Shown here piece by piece: positions 7,026-16,447 of a stretch of DNA of 51,939 nt. The notes under the pieces are model-generated. The model did no database searches, was not told where the DNA came from, and saw only the letters and a list, made by a program, of their open reading frames with translations. The DNA is from CAZAFN01 sp964484795. GTDB taxonomy: Bacteria > Pseudomonadota > Alphaproteobacteria > Methylaequorales > Methylaequoraceae. The DNA lies in the NCBI GenBank assembly GCA_964484795.1, contig CAZAFN010000008.1, positions 1 through 51,939 of the forward strand, in the 5' to 3' direction. Position 1 is the first letter of the stretch. Every line of letters begins with the position of its first letter. Made by a program: the position numbers and the translations under genes.

Positions 7026-8831
7026 TTAGTCAACTGAAGTTTTTAAGACATTTATAAAGGCTGACTGAGGAATTTCAACTTTACCAAATTGCCTCATTCT
7101 TTTTTTTCCTTTCTTCTGTTTATCGAGAAGTTTGTTTTTTCTTGTTACATCTCCACCATATAATTTTGCCGTAACATCTTTTCTGTAACTGTTAATGGTT
7201 TCTCTTGCTATTATTTTTCCCCCTATCGCAGCTTGAAGAGGAATTTTAAATTGTTGCCTTGGTATCAAATTCTTTAATTTCTCACAATACATTTTTCCTC
7301 TTGCATTGGCTTTGGACCTGTGACAAATAAATGATAGTGCATCTACGGATTCGGTATTTACCAGAATTTGAACTTTTACTAAATCACTTTCTTGATATTC
7401 TTTAAACTCATAATCAAAACTTGCGTATCCACTAGTCACGGATTTTAAACGATCGTAGAAATCAAAAACAACCTCTGCTAACGGCAAGTCATAAACAATC
7501 ATTGCTCGTTTTCCAATATAAGTAAGATTTTTCTGAATACCTCTTCTATCAGTACAAAGTTTAATTACAGCGCCTAGAAATTCATCAGGGAGTAAAATGG
7601 TCGCTTTGATGATCGGTTCGTATATCTTCTCTATTTTCACTACATCTGGCAAATGAGACGGATTGTGAACTTCTATTTTTTCTCCATTTGTTTTATCAAT
7701 TTTGTATACAACTGATGGTGATGTGGTAATAAGATTAAGATCAAACTCCCTACTCAATCTTTCTTGAATGATCTCCAGATGAAGCAAACCTAAAAATCCG
7801 CACCTAAAACCCAGACCAAGTGCAGCAGAAGTTTCCGGCTCAAATGAAAAACTTGCATCATTAAGTCCTAATTTAGATAGACTATCTTTCAGAAGATCAT
7901 AATTATCGGCATCAATTGGATACAAACCACAGAAAACGACGGGAATACTTGGTTTAAAACCTGGTAAGGGGTTTTTCGTAGGTTTTTGGTCATCTGTTAT
8001 TGTATCACCAACTTTACAATCACTTACATGCCTTATGCCTGCAGTAAAAAAACCAATCTCTCCTACATTAAGTTCGTCCAAGTACTTTATTTTAGGTGTA
8101 AAAAAACCACATTTCTCAACTTGGTATGAAGCACCTGTTCCCATCATTCTGATTTTAATACCTTTTTTTAATTTGCCAGAATGAATTCTTACCAAAATAA
8201 TTACGCCCAAATACGGGTCATACCAACTATCAACTAACATTGCCACTAAATTGGGCTGTTGATTTGTTTTTGGATGTGGCAATCTTTCAATAATTGCTTC
8301 TAGTAGGTTATCAACACCTTGACCAGTTTTAGCAGAAACTAAAATAGCGCTAGAAGCATCTATTCCTATAACATTTTCTATTTGCTGCTTAATTTTTTCT
8401 GGCTCAGAGGATGCTAAATCAATCTTATTCAAAACTGGAATTATCTCATGATTATTTTCAATGGCCTGATACACATTTGCTAAAGTTTGAGCTTCTACTC
8501 CTTGCGTCGAATCAACTACTAAAAGAGACCCTTCACATGAAGCAAGAGAGCGACTAACTTCATAAGAAAAATCAACATGACCAGGTGTATCCATTAAATT
8601 AAAATTATACTTAATTTTATTTTTTGCTGAATAAGTCAAAAACACAGTTTGTGCTTTTATTGTAATTCCTCTTTCTCTCTCAATTTCCATAGAATCAAGA
8701 ACCTGCTCTTTCATTTCTCTATCACTCAAACCTCCACATTTTTGAATTATACGGTCTGCAAGTGTCGATTTTCCGTGATCAATATGAGCAATGATAGAAA
8801 AATTTCTAATTTTATCTACAGACATCATCAT
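7026..8831 (-). CDS. lepA: Elongation factor 4 (LepA), ribosome-associated GTPase
   Basis: A 601-residue translational GTPase, full family length, acting on the ribosome as a back-translocase and 30S biogenesis factor. It begins IRNFSIIAHIDHGKST (P-loop, about 9-24), followed by DTPGHVDF (G3) and NKIDLASSEPE (G4), then EF-G-like domains and the LepA-specific C-terminus with YGGDVTRKNKLLDKQKKGKKRMRQ. The C-terminus is the usual RNA-binding lysine-rich end. The first of three consecutive ATGs overlaps the pheT stop as ATGA, indicating translational coupling. A tRNA-Ser gene follows 4 bases after its stop. Confidence 0.97.
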   Translation of the reverse strand: MMMSVDKIRNFSIIAHIDHGKSTLADRIIQKCGGLSDREMKEQVLDSMEIERERGITIKAQTVFLTYSAKNKIKYNFNLMDTPGHVDFSYEVSRSLASCEGSLLVVDSTQGVEAQTLANVYQAIENNHEIIPVLNKIDLASSEPEKIKQQIENVIGIDASSAILVSAKTGQGVDNLLEAIIERLPHPKTNQQPNLVAMLVDSWYDPYLGVIILVRIHSGKLKKGIKIRMMGTGASYQVEKCGFFTPKIKYLDELNVGEIGFFTAGIRHVSDCKVGDTITDDQKPTKNPLPGFKPSIPVVFCGLYPIDADNYDLLKDSLSKLGLNDASFSFEPETSAALGLGFRCGFLGLLHLEIIQERLSREFDLNLITTSPSVVYKIDKTNGEKIEVHNPSHLPDVVKIEKIYEPIIKATILLPDEFLGAVIKLCTDRRGIQKNLTYIGKRAMIVYDLPLAEVVFDFYDRLKSVTSGYASFDYEFKEYQESDLVKVQILVNTESVDALSFICHRSKANARGKMYCEKLKNLIPRQQFKIPLQAAIGGKIIARETINSYRKDVTAKLYGGDVTRKNKLLDKQKKGKKRMRQFGKVEIPQSAFINVLKTSVD

Positions 8832-11227
8832 CTAAGTTTTGCACTAAATTTTTTCTGAACTTCATTAACAATTTTCTTAGATAAATTTTTAATTTCATCA
8901 TCTTTAAGGGTTCTTTGATCGGACTGAATTTCAACTTCTATGGCTATTGCTTTGTAATCAGTATTTATTTTTTCTCCTTCATAATGATCAAAGATTGAAA
9001 CATTTCTTATCAATTCTTTATCAATATTCTTTATTAAGGAAATCATTTCATATGACAAGACACTTTTTTTTACCTCAAATGAAAAATCTCTAGTTGATGC
9101 TTGGAATTGAGAAACCTTTAGTTCATCTTTAGAAATAGATTTTCTTTTGTAGAGTTTCATCAGTTTTGACAAATCTAATTCAAATGCACAAGTTTTCCTC
9201 TTAACTTCAAACTTTTCAACAATTAAAGGGTGTAACTCTCCAAAACGCCCAATTTCTTCCTTGCCAAAATAAACCGATGCACTTTTTCCTGGATGATAAT
9301 AACCTTTAGATTGGGAAGAAATTTGAAAACTATCTAAATCAAAATTAAATAATTTTAAAATGTTAAAAAAATCAGATTTTATATCAAAAATGTCAAAATC
9401 TCTTTCTTTTTCTATCCAACTTTTCTCATATAATTTTCCTGATCTAATCCCAGAAATACATTCGAATTGTTTCCCGGGCTCTACACCAAAAAAAACTGGT
9501 CCAATCTCAAAGATTGACAAATTTCTGATGTCTTTATTATTATTTTTTTTTACTGTCATCATTAAATTGCCAAGCAAGTTTGATCTTAGGCATGATAAAT
9601 CTGAACTAATTGGATTTCTGATATTTAATTTTTGAGGCAATTCTCCAAAAATATCCTCAATTTTTTCATCAACAAACGACCAAGAAATTATTTCCATCAT
9701 ATCTTGACTAACAAGCATTCTTTTTATCTTCCTTCTTAATTTTTGATAATCAGTTGTAATTTCTTTTATATTTAAGTTAGAAATTTTTAACGGAATATCT
9801 GGAATCTTCTCATATCCATATAATCTGCCAATCTCTTCTACTAAGTCTTCCTTGATCCTAATGTCTGGTCTCCAGGATGGTGACACAACATCAAATCCAT
9901 CAGAACTCTTTGAAACCTTACACCCTATGGCCTTCAACTTTTGTTCAATAAAACTCTCCTTCGTATCAATGCCCAAAAGTCTATCAAAAAAAAATTTTTC
10001 CACTCTAATGGAAGATTCTTTCTGTGCAACTTTGCTGTCAGAAATAATTGAGCCAACTTTTCCTCCACAGTTTTTTAATATCATTTCTGTCGCAAGTTCA
10101 ATTCCATCAAAAGTTGAATTAGGATCCACACCTCTTTCAAATCTATATCTGGCATCACTTAATATATTTAATTTTCTTCCAGCTGACGCAATTTCGCTAG
10201 GTAAAAAATAGGCTGACTCCAACAGAATATTTTTCGTATGTTCATCACAAGCAGTATTTTTTCCTCCCAGAACCCCAGCCAAACTAATTATCTTTTCTTC
10301 ATCGCATATAACAATCATTCCGTCATGTAGAACATATTCCTCATCATCAAGTCCTATGAATTTTTCTCCTTCTTTGGACTCTCTAATTTTTATATTTCCA
10401 ATTATTTTATCAAAATCAAAAACGTGAAGCGGTCTACAATAATCAAAAGTAAAAAAATTTGTAACATCAACCAAAGATGATATGACCTTTATTCCAGAAT
10501 TATCAAATCTTTTTATTAATTTTTTTGGTGATTGTATGTTTTTTACGTCTTTAATTAATCTTAACGAAAATTGAGGGCATTTATTTGTTTTTAAAGTATT
10601 GTTTAGTTTTACTGTCGTTTCAAAATCAGTTTCTATGCAGGGTATTTTTTTTTCTTTTAATTTTCCCCATCCAACTGCACTCAAATCCCTAGCAATTCCA
10701 TAGACACCTGCACAATCAACTCTATTAGGTGTTATTGCTATTTCAAAACTTATTTGTTCATCATCTATGTGTTCTGAAAATTTACTTCCAATCTTCAAAT
10801 CATCTTGTAACTCTATTATTCCCTGAACAGTTTCTGGAAGTCCAAGTTCTTCTTCAGAACATAACATGCCATAAGACTCCACTCCCCTAATTTTACTTTT
10901 AGTTATTGTGAATCCTTCATTTGAGTTAGGTCTGACTTCAGAACCAATAGGAGCGAGAACAGTTGTCAAATTCTTTCTAGCATTTTCGGCCCCACAAACA
11001 ATTTGCAACCTGTCTTTCCCATCATAGACTTCACAAACACTTAGTTTGTCTGCATCCGGATGTTTCTCAATATTGGTTATCTTTGATACAATAAAATTGC
11101 ACAAGGCATCTTTAGGATCTGAGAAATTTTCAACCTCTAAGCCGATACTAGTTAGTTTTTCACACAATCCTAATGGAGAACCATCAAAATCTAAATGCTC
11201 TTTTAGCCACCCAAAAGTAAATCGCAT
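8828..11227 (-). CDS. pheT: Phenylalanine--tRNA ligase beta subunit
   Basis: A 799-residue bacterial PheT, which with PheS forms the alpha2beta2 cytoplasmic synthetase. The N-terminus (MRFTFGWLKEHLDF) leads into the EMAP-like tRNA-binding domain (about residues 40-150, HPDADKLSVCEVYDGKDRLQIVCGA). The B3/B4 editing domain follows (about 200-380, DVTNFFTFDYCRPLHVFD and AGVLGGKNTACDEHTKNILLESAYF), then B5 and the catalytic-like core (GYEKIPDIPL), and a C-terminal ferredoxin-like anticodon-binding domain (ASTRDFSF). Its stop overlaps the lepA start; its start is one base from the pheS stop. It is part of the thrS-infC-rpmI-rplT-pheS-pheT-lepA transcript. Confidence 0.97.
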   Translation of the reverse strand: MRFTFGWLKEHLDFDGSPLGLCEKLTSIGLEVENFSDPKDALCNFIVSKITNIEKHPDADKLSVCEVYDGKDRLQIVCGAENARKNLTTVLAPIGSEVRPNSNEGFTITKSKIRGVESYGMLCSEEELGLPETVQGIIELQDDLKIGSKFSEHIDDEQISFEIAITPNRVDCAGVYGIARDLSAVGWGKLKEKKIPCIETDFETTVKLNNTLKTNKCPQFSLRLIKDVKNIQSPKKLIKRFDNSGIKVISSLVDVTNFFTFDYCRPLHVFDFDKIIGNIKIRESKEGEKFIGLDDEEYVLHDGMIVICDEEKIISLAGVLGGKNTACDEHTKNILLESAYFLPSEIASAGRKLNILSDARYRFERGVDPNSTFDGIELATEMILKNCGGKVGSIISDSKVAQKESSIRVEKFFFDRLLGIDTKESFIEQKLKAIGCKVSKSSDGFDVVSPSWRPDIRIKEDLVEEIGRLYGYEKIPDIPLKISNLNIKEITTDYQKLRRKIKRMLVSQDMMEIISWSFVDEKIEDIFGELPQKLNIRNPISSDLSCLRSNLLGNLMMTVKKNNNKDIRNLSIFEIGPVFFGVEPGKQFECISGIRSGKLYEKSWIEKERDFDIFDIKSDFFNILKLFNFDLDSFQISSQSKGYYHPGKSASVYFGKEEIGRFGELHPLIVEKFEVKRKTCAFELDLSKLMKLYKRKSISKDELKVSQFQASTRDFSFEVKKSVLSYEMISLIKNIDKELIRNVSIFDHYEGEKINTDYKAIAIEVEIQSDQRTLKDDEIKNLSKKIVNEVQKKFSAKLR

Positions 11228-11228
11228 A

Positions 11229-12299
11229 CTAACACCAAGTTAAATCTGTTGAATCAAGAAATGAGAAACCATAATGGTTCAACCACCTTAGGTCTCCATC
11301 AAAAAAATTTCTCAGATCAGGCATTCCATATTTTAACATTGCTAATCTCTCAATACCCATACCAAAGGCAAATCCTGAAATGTCTTTTTCTTTAAGACCT
11401 GACATTTTAAAAACATTGGGATGAACCATCCCACAACCCAAAATCTCCATCCACTGTTTTCCCTCTCCAAGAACTATTTTACCTGAATCTATTCTACAAT
11501 TAATGTCTACCTCAGCTGAAGGCTCAGTAAATGGAAAATACGAAGGTCTAAATCTTAATTTTAAATCCTCATTTTTAAAAAAAGTTTTGCAAAATTTCGA
11601 CAAAAACCATTTCAAATTTGCAAAACTTATTCCTTCATCAACTACCAAGCCCTCCACCTGGTGAAACATTGGTGTATGAGTTATATCAGAATCACATCTA
11701 TAGGTTCTTCCAGGAGCAAAAATTCTAATTGGAATTTTGTTTTTCTTTAAACTCCGGATTTGAACTGGAGAAGTATGAGTTCTTAGAACAAAAGAATCTT
11801 TATTTTTTCCGTCAAGATAGAAAGTATCATGCATTTGCCTGGCTGGATGATCTTCAGGTATGTTTAATGCTGAAAAATTGTGATAATCATCCTCAATGTC
11901 AGGTCCCTCCTCATAATTCAAACCCATTGACCCTAAAATTGAAACAATTTCACTTATTGCATGACTGATGGGATGGATTTTTGCCTCCATCTTTTTTTCA
12001 GAACGAGTTGGCAAAGAAAAGTCTACCGACTCATTTTTGAGTTTTTCTTCAACACTATTTCTTTGAATCAATTCTTTTTTTTCTTCAATTCTTGAAAAAA
12101 AATTTACTTTAAAATTATTCAGTTTTTGTCCAACCTCTTTTTTTTGTTCTGGATTCAGTAGTGCTAATGATTTAAGTTCTTTGTTTATTATTCCATTTTT
12201 TCCAAAGTATTTTACTCTAGTCTGCTCAATTGATTCAATTGAATCGGATTTCTCAACGTCAATCAGTGCCGATTGAATAAGTTGATCATAATCTATCAT
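11229..12299 (-). CDS. pheS: Phenylalanine--tRNA ligase alpha subunit
   Basis: A 356-residue catalytic subunit charging tRNA-Phe. The N-terminal coiled-coil arm (about residues 1-85) contacts tRNA and is followed by the class II core. Motif 2 is visible around RIFAPGRTYRCDSDITHTPMFHQVEG, and motif 3 near the end as FGMGIERLAMLKYGMPDLR. The conserved EGPDIEDDYHNFSALNIPEDHPAR leads the core. Length is that of the usual bacterial PheS. It starts 14 bases after the rplT stop, a spacing at which pheST attenuators can occur, but the gap is too short for one here, so expression likely depends on upstream promoters. Confidence 0.97.
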   Translation of the reverse strand: MIDYDQLIQSALIDVEKSDSIESIEQTRVKYFGKNGIINKELKSLALLNPEQKKEVGQKLNNFKVNFFSRIEEKKELIQRNSVEEKLKNESVDFSLPTRSEKKMEAKIHPISHAISEIVSILGSMGLNYEEGPDIEDDYHNFSALNIPEDHPARQMHDTFYLDGKNKDSFVLRTHTSPVQIRSLKKNKIPIRIFAPGRTYRCDSDITHTPMFHQVEGLVVDEGISFANLKWFLSKFCKTFFKNEDLKLRFRPSYFPFTEPSAEVDINCRIDSGKIVLGEGKQWMEILGCGMVHPNVFKMSGLKEKDISGFAFGMGIERLAMLKYGMPDLRNFFDGDLRWLNHYGFSFLDSTDLTWC

Positions 12300-12313
12300 T
12301 ATAAAATTTTTAG

Positions 12314-12664
12314 TTAGCTTGCTCTAATCTTTGCTACTATTGCTTTGAAAGAATCTGGTTCCTGTGCAGCAAGATCCGCTAAAACTTTTCTGTTAAAATT
12401 AAGGTTAACCTTTTTTAGTCCATTAATGAAAGTAGAGTACTTAATCCCATGCAATCTGCAACCTGCATTTATTCTTTGTATCCAAAGACTTCTAAATTGC
12501 CTTTTTCTAACTTTTCTATCTCTGTATGCGTACTGCCCAGCTTTTTCTACGGCCTGATTGGCGACCTTAAAAGTGTTTTTCCTTCTTCCATAATAGCCCT
12601 TAGCTTTTTTTATGACTTTTTTGTGTCTAACTCTAGTTAAAACTCCTGCTCTTACCCTTGACAT
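12314..12664 (-). CDS. rplT: 50S ribosomal protein L20
   Basis: A 116-residue ribosomal protein that binds 23S rRNA early in 50S assembly and, in several bacteria, represses its own operon. The basic N-terminal extension (VRHKKVIKKAKGYYGRRKNTFK) and the core RKVRKRQFRSLWIQRINAGCR are classic L20. It sits 11 bases downstream of rpmI and upstream of pheS, the normal alphaproteobacterial order. Nothing is missing. Confidence 0.97.
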   Translation of the reverse strand: MSRVRAGVLTRVRHKKVIKKAKGYYGRRKNTFKVANQAVEKAGQYAYRDRKVRKRQFRSLWIQRINAGCRLHGIKYSTFINGLKKVNLNFNRKVLADLAAQEPDSFKAIVAKIRAS

Positions 12665-12675
12665 ATCTATCTCAT

Positions 12676-12876
12676 CTAAATCTTAACATTCATATATTTT
12701 TTTACTATTTTGGAATCCTGTTTTGACATTATTGAAGGACCTTTAGCTGATCTTTTCATCTTCTTAGTTCTTTTTGATAGATTATGTCTTTTCCCACTAG
12801 CAAACATAACAACTTTACCTGTGGCAGTGACTCTAAATCTTTTTTTTGTCCCGCTTTTTGTCTTAATTTTTGGCAT
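12676..12876 (-). CDS. rpmI: 50S ribosomal protein L35
   Basis: A 66-residue small basic protein of the large subunit. The opening MPKIKTKSGTKKRFRVTATG and the middle GKRHNLSKRTKKMKR match L35. It precedes rplT by 11 bases. A short hairpin (12915-12927) lies in the infC-rpmI gap and could take part in the L20-dependent control known from other infC-rpmI-rplT operons; that link is inference. Confidence 0.96.
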   Translation of the reverse strand: MPKIKTKSGTKKRFRVTATGKVVMFASGKRHNLSKRTKKMKRSAKGPSIMSKQDSKIVKKYMNVKI

Positions 12877-12914
12877 AGAACTCTACTTATTTTTTTTATT
12901 TATATATTTTTTTT

Positions 12915-12927
12915 CTTGCAAAGCAAG
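12915..12927. promoter_or_regulatory. Short hairpin in the infC-rpmI gap
   Basis: CTTGC-AAA-GCAAG is a 5-base inverted repeat with a 3-base loop, 18 bases beyond the infC stop. On the transcribed (minus) strand it is followed by an A-run rather than a T-run, so it is not a standard terminator; an mRNA processing or autoregulation element is possible. Confidence 0.3.
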
Positions 12928-12944
12928 ATTGTTTTGAATTAACG

Positions 12945-13472
12945 CTAACGTGGAGCTACAACCATAATCATATGCTTGCCCTCAAGAGTTGGAACTTGTT
13001 CAATCTTAGCTACTGGTTCAATAGCTGTTTCTAATTTCTTTAATACTTCCATTCCCCTTTGTTGGTAAGCCATTTCTCTTCCTTTGAACCTTAAAGTTAT
13101 CTTAACTTTATCTCCATCATTCAGAAAACGCTGAATGGATTTAAGCTTAACCCCATAATCATGTTCTTCAATCCCTGGCCTTAATTTAACTTCTTTTACC
13201 TCAAAGGTTTTTTGTTTTTTCTTAGCTTCAGCTTGTTTTTTTTGAATTTGATATTTGTATTTACCGTAATCAATGATTTTGCAGACAGGTGGAGATGCAT
13301 TTGGTGAAACTTCTACTAAATCCATACCTTGATCAAAAGCCATCTTTATGGCTTGATCAAGCTCAAGTACACCTAACATTTCTCCTTTTTCTGAAATAAC
13401 TCTAACTGTTTTGGATGTTATTCTGTTATTCCTTGCAGGACCCTGCTTAGAACCGTGGGAGTTTTTATACAT
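12945..13472 (-). CDS. infC: Translation initiation factor IF-3
   Basis: A 175-residue IF-3 that keeps 30S subunits free and checks start codons. N domain (about residues 14-80) has RVISEKGEMLGVLELDQAIKMA and DLVEVSPNASPPVCKIIDYGKYKY. A lysine-rich linker (QKKQAEAKKKQK) joins the C domain EVKLRPGIEEHDYGVKLKSIQRFL, which ends MIMVVAPR. Many infC genes use a rare AUU-type start for autoregulation; here the plausible start is an ordinary ATG at 13470-13472, so that control may be absent. It lies between thrS and rpmI in the usual order. Confidence 0.97.
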   Translation of the reverse strand: MYKNSHGSKQGPARNNRITSKTVRVISEKGEMLGVLELDQAIKMAFDQGMDLVEVSPNASPPVCKIIDYGKYKYQIQKKQAEAKKKQKTFEVKEVKLRPGIEEHDYGVKLKSIQRFLNDGDKVKITLRFKGREMAYQQRGMEVLKKLETAIEPVAKIEQVPTLEGKHMIMVVAPR

Positions 13473-13540
13473 ATATAATCAATTGCATATATTTTTAAAA
13501 TTCCTTTCTAATTATGATCATTATACAAATAACCCATAAA

Positions 13541-15454
13541 TTAACTAAATCTGCAAGATTTTTTTATTTTTTTTACAAATTCATCAACCTGCAATTTTTG
13601 TTGTTTATCTTCACCATGCATTCTAAGTGTGATGAAATTTTCTTCTATTTCTTTTTTTCCTATCACTACTATGAACGGTATTTTTTTGAGAGATAATTCT
13701 CTAATTTTGTAGTTTAATTTTTCATTTCTCTCATCTAAAATACAACGAATTTTTTCATTATTAAGTTTGTTCTCTAATTCCTTGCTATATTTAATGCAGT
13801 CATCACTTATGGTTGCAATCCCTACTTGAATAGGGCTTAACCACACCGGCAATCTTCCAGAATAATTTTCTATAAGAATTCCAATAAACCTCTCAAAAGA
13901 TCCTAGAACTGCCCTATGCAACATCACTGGTCGGTGTTTTAAACCATCATCACCTACATAGCTGGCATCAAGCCTCTCAGGCAAAACAAAATCAACCTGC
14001 AACGTTCCACACTGCCAATCTCTTCCTATAGCATCGCGTAATACAAATTCAAGCTTTGGACCATAAAATGCTCCTTCACCTGGGTTTAATTCATACTCAT
14101 AGCCGGCTGTTTCAACAGCATCAATCAAAGCCTTCTCAGCCTGATCCCAAACCTCATCCTCACCAGCTCGATTCTCAGGACGATCGGAAAATTTTATAAT
14201 AATTTCTTCAAAGCCAAAATCTTTATAGACATTCATCAATAATTTGCAGAAACTTTCTGTTTCTGATGTTATTTGCTCTTTAGTGCAAAAAATGTGAGCA
14301 TCATCTTGAATAAAAGCTCTTGCTCTCATAAGGCCATGAAGAGCTCCTGAAGGCTCATTTCTATGACACGAACCAAACTCTGCCATACGAATAGGCAAAT
14401 CTTTGTAACTTTTTATTCCTTGTCGAAATATTTGAACATGACAGGGACAGTTCATTGGTTTGATAGCAAGCACTTTGTCTTCAACTTCGGAGACAAACAT
14501 ATGCTCTCTAAATTTGTCCCAGTGCCCTGAATCCTTCCACAAAGAACTATCAACTAATTGTGGTGTGTTTACCTCTTGATACCCAGCAATATCGAGTTTA
14601 ACTCTCATATATTCCAAAATTGTTCTATACAAAGTCCAACCTTTTGGATGCCAGAAAACTGATCCAGGAGCTTCATCTTGGAAATGAAACAAATCAAGTT
14701 CTTTCCCTAATTTTCTGTGATCTCTTTTTTCAGCCTCTTCAAGCATTTTCATATATTTATTCAAATCTTTTTCATTCTTCCAAGCAGTTCCATATATACG
14801 TTGGAGCATTTCATTTTTTGAATCCCCTCGCCAATAAGCACCAGCTAATTTAGTTAATCTAAATGCCCCAATGTATTTTAAATTTGGCAAATGTGGGCCA
14901 CGGCAAAGATCTATAAATTCCGATTTGCCTTGTTGATAAATCTGAAAGTTTTCATTCTGTTCAGATTGTTTAATTATGTCAATTTTGTAATTTTCTCCTC
15001 TTTCCTTGAATAATCCAATGGCCTCACCTCTAGATTTGAAAGATTTATTTATTTTGTCTCCATCTTTAATTATCTTTCGCATTTCATCCTCTATTAATGG
15101 TAAATCATCTAGAGAAATTTTGTTCTCAGACAAAAAATCATAATAAAATCCATTTTCTATAGTTGGACCAATTGCCAATTTGGCCTTTGGATACAAATTT
15201 TTAATGGCCCTAGCTAATACTTGTGCAGTTAGAGTATGTCTCATTATCTCAAGACCTTCATCAGTATTTAATGTGATTAATGAGATTGATGCGTCTTTAT
15301 CAATTGAATCACATAGGTCTTGCTGAACACCATTAACCGATATGGCGATGGCTTCTTTGAGAAGAGATTTTGAAATGCTTTTTGCAATTTCTTGCCCAGT
15401 TATACCTTCTTCATAATTTTGGGTTCTTCCATCTGGAAAAGTAATCTTTGGCAT
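13541..15454 (-). CDS. thrS: Threonine--tRNA ligase
   Basis: A 637-residue class II synthetase, complete. Domains in order are TGS (1-60, ITFPDGRTQNYEEG), the second additional editing domain (about 60-225), the catalytic core (about 240-535) with RDHRKLGKELDLFHF, and the anticodon-binding domain (about 540-637, SPIQVGIATISDD). Zinc and substrate residues lie in KPMNCPCHVQIF and later RPVMLHRAVLGSFERFIGILIE (motif 3). It is translated 45 bases downstream of a GT9 glycosyltransferase gene and followed by infC, matching the usual alphaproteobacterial neighbourhood. Confidence 0.97.
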   Translation of the reverse strand: MPKITFPDGRTQNYEEGITGQEIAKSISKSLLKEAIAISVNGVQQDLCDSIDKDASISLITLNTDEGLEIMRHTLTAQVLARAIKNLYPKAKLAIGPTIENGFYYDFLSENKISLDDLPLIEDEMRKIIKDGDKINKSFKSRGEAIGLFKERGENYKIDIIKQSEQNENFQIYQQGKSEFIDLCRGPHLPNLKYIGAFRLTKLAGAYWRGDSKNEMLQRIYGTAWKNEKDLNKYMKMLEEAEKRDHRKLGKELDLFHFQDEAPGSVFWHPKGWTLYRTILEYMRVKLDIAGYQEVNTPQLVDSSLWKDSGHWDKFREHMFVSEVEDKVLAIKPMNCPCHVQIFRQGIKSYKDLPIRMAEFGSCHRNEPSGALHGLMRARAFIQDDAHIFCTKEQITSETESFCKLLMNVYKDFGFEEIIIKFSDRPENRAGEDEVWDQAEKALIDAVETAGYEYELNPGEGAFYGPKLEFVLRDAIGRDWQCGTLQVDFVLPERLDASYVGDDGLKHRPVMLHRAVLGSFERFIGILIENYSGRLPVWLSPIQVGIATISDDCIKYSKELENKLNNEKIRCILDERNEKLNYKIRELSLKKIPFIVVIGKKEIEENFITLRMHGEDKQQKLQVDEFVKKIKKSCRFS

Positions 15455-15499
15455 CGTTTTAATTAAAATAAATGTCTAAGTATGTCAATGTTCATATAT

Positions 15500-16447
15500 T
15501 TATAAGTTAGCAAATGGTAGATTTATAACTTTATTTATTTCTCTTGAAATCCAAGGTAGAATATCCTCTGGATGTTTTTCATCATAATGAAACAACTTCA
15601 CCCCTTTTCCTACAGGTGAGCACAATTTTGGATCAGAATTTCTGGTAAAAAACACAAATGTTGGACGCTCTCCTTTTGATATCACATGCATTGGACCAGT
15701 ATCATTTCCAAATGAAATTAATGCACCTTTTGCTAATTTAGCAATTTGAAAAATGTCAGTTTTCGAACACAAATTTTTTACATTTGGAAAATGATTTTCT
15801 ATCTCCTTGCAAATTAGTTTGTCATCTTCTGCACCAAGAATTATCGGCAAAATTTTTTGTTTTGTAAGATAGTTTATTAGTTTAATATATATTTTCAGAG
15901 GGATTCTCTTGTTCATTCTCTTAATAGAACCACCAGGTACAACCAAAGCATATCTACTTTTAGGAATTTTAGTTTTTTCTGATCTAAACAGCCATCTCAG
16001 ATCAGGTGCTAAAAAACGTTTTATTCCTGCAATTTCTAATTGGTCATTTTGTCTTGTTATTGTATGCATTTGATTTCTAGAACGATTGGAATGACAATAA
16101 CTTGAATATTTTCCTATTCCACATGTTTTTATTTGTAAATCATAAAAAATTTTTAAATAGGAGGAAGATCTCTTAGATGTTTGAAGGTCATAAACATTAG
16201 AAAAAGAATTAACTGACAACTTTTTTTTTATTTGATACTTATCAAATATGTAGAAACTAGATCTTTTTATTGTAACAATCTCTTGAAACCAACCTGACTC
16301 ACCAAAAAATACTTTGTATGGTTCTTCCGTAAGTAGTGTAAATTTTTTATTTTTGTGATGTTTAATAATTGAAAAAATAGCATTTAGAGAAAGGATTATA
16401 TCACCCAACCCTCCAAACTTAATTACTAATATTTTCTTTTCTTGCAA
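15500..16447 (-). CDS. Glycosyltransferase family 9 (heptosyltransferase-like)
   Basis: A 315-residue GT-B enzyme related to the ADP-heptose:LPS heptosyltransferases, which build the inner core of lipopolysaccharide on the cytoplasmic face of the inner membrane. The N-terminus ILVIKFGGLGDIILSLNAI and the C-terminal donor-site motif FGNDTGPMHVIS are diagnostic for GT9. The likely start is TTG at 16445-16447, since no ATG precedes the conserved beginning. It overlaps the upstream GT4 gene by 29 bases, indicating tight coupling. Acceptor and sugar are unknown, though a kdsD gene nearby shows the cell makes Kdo-containing LPS. Confidence 0.88.
   Translation of the reverse strand: MQEKKILVIKFGGLGDIILSLNAIFSIIKHHKNKKFTLLTEEPYKVFFGESGWFQEIVTIKRSSFYIFDKYQIKKKLSVNSFSNVYDLQTSKRSSSYLKIFYDLQIKTCGIGKYSSYCHSNRSRNQMHTITRQNDQLEIAGIKRFLAPDLRWLFRSEKTKIPKSRYALVVPGGSIKRMNKRIPLKIYIKLINYLTKQKILPIILGAEDDKLICKEIENHFPNVKNLCSKTDIFQIAKLAKGALISFGNDTGPMHVISKGERPTFVFFTRNSDPKLCSPVGKGVKLFHYDEKHPEDILPWISREINKVINLPFANL

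Noticed and set aside
9852..10211. Long plus-strand ORF of 119 codons inside pheT
   Set aside because: Antisense to a well-conserved gene; the translation shows no domain pattern and reflects codon structure of pheT.
13514..13696. Plus-strand ORF at the end of thrS
   Set aside because: Phenylalanine/tyrosine-rich translation of A/T-rich antisense sequence; no support.
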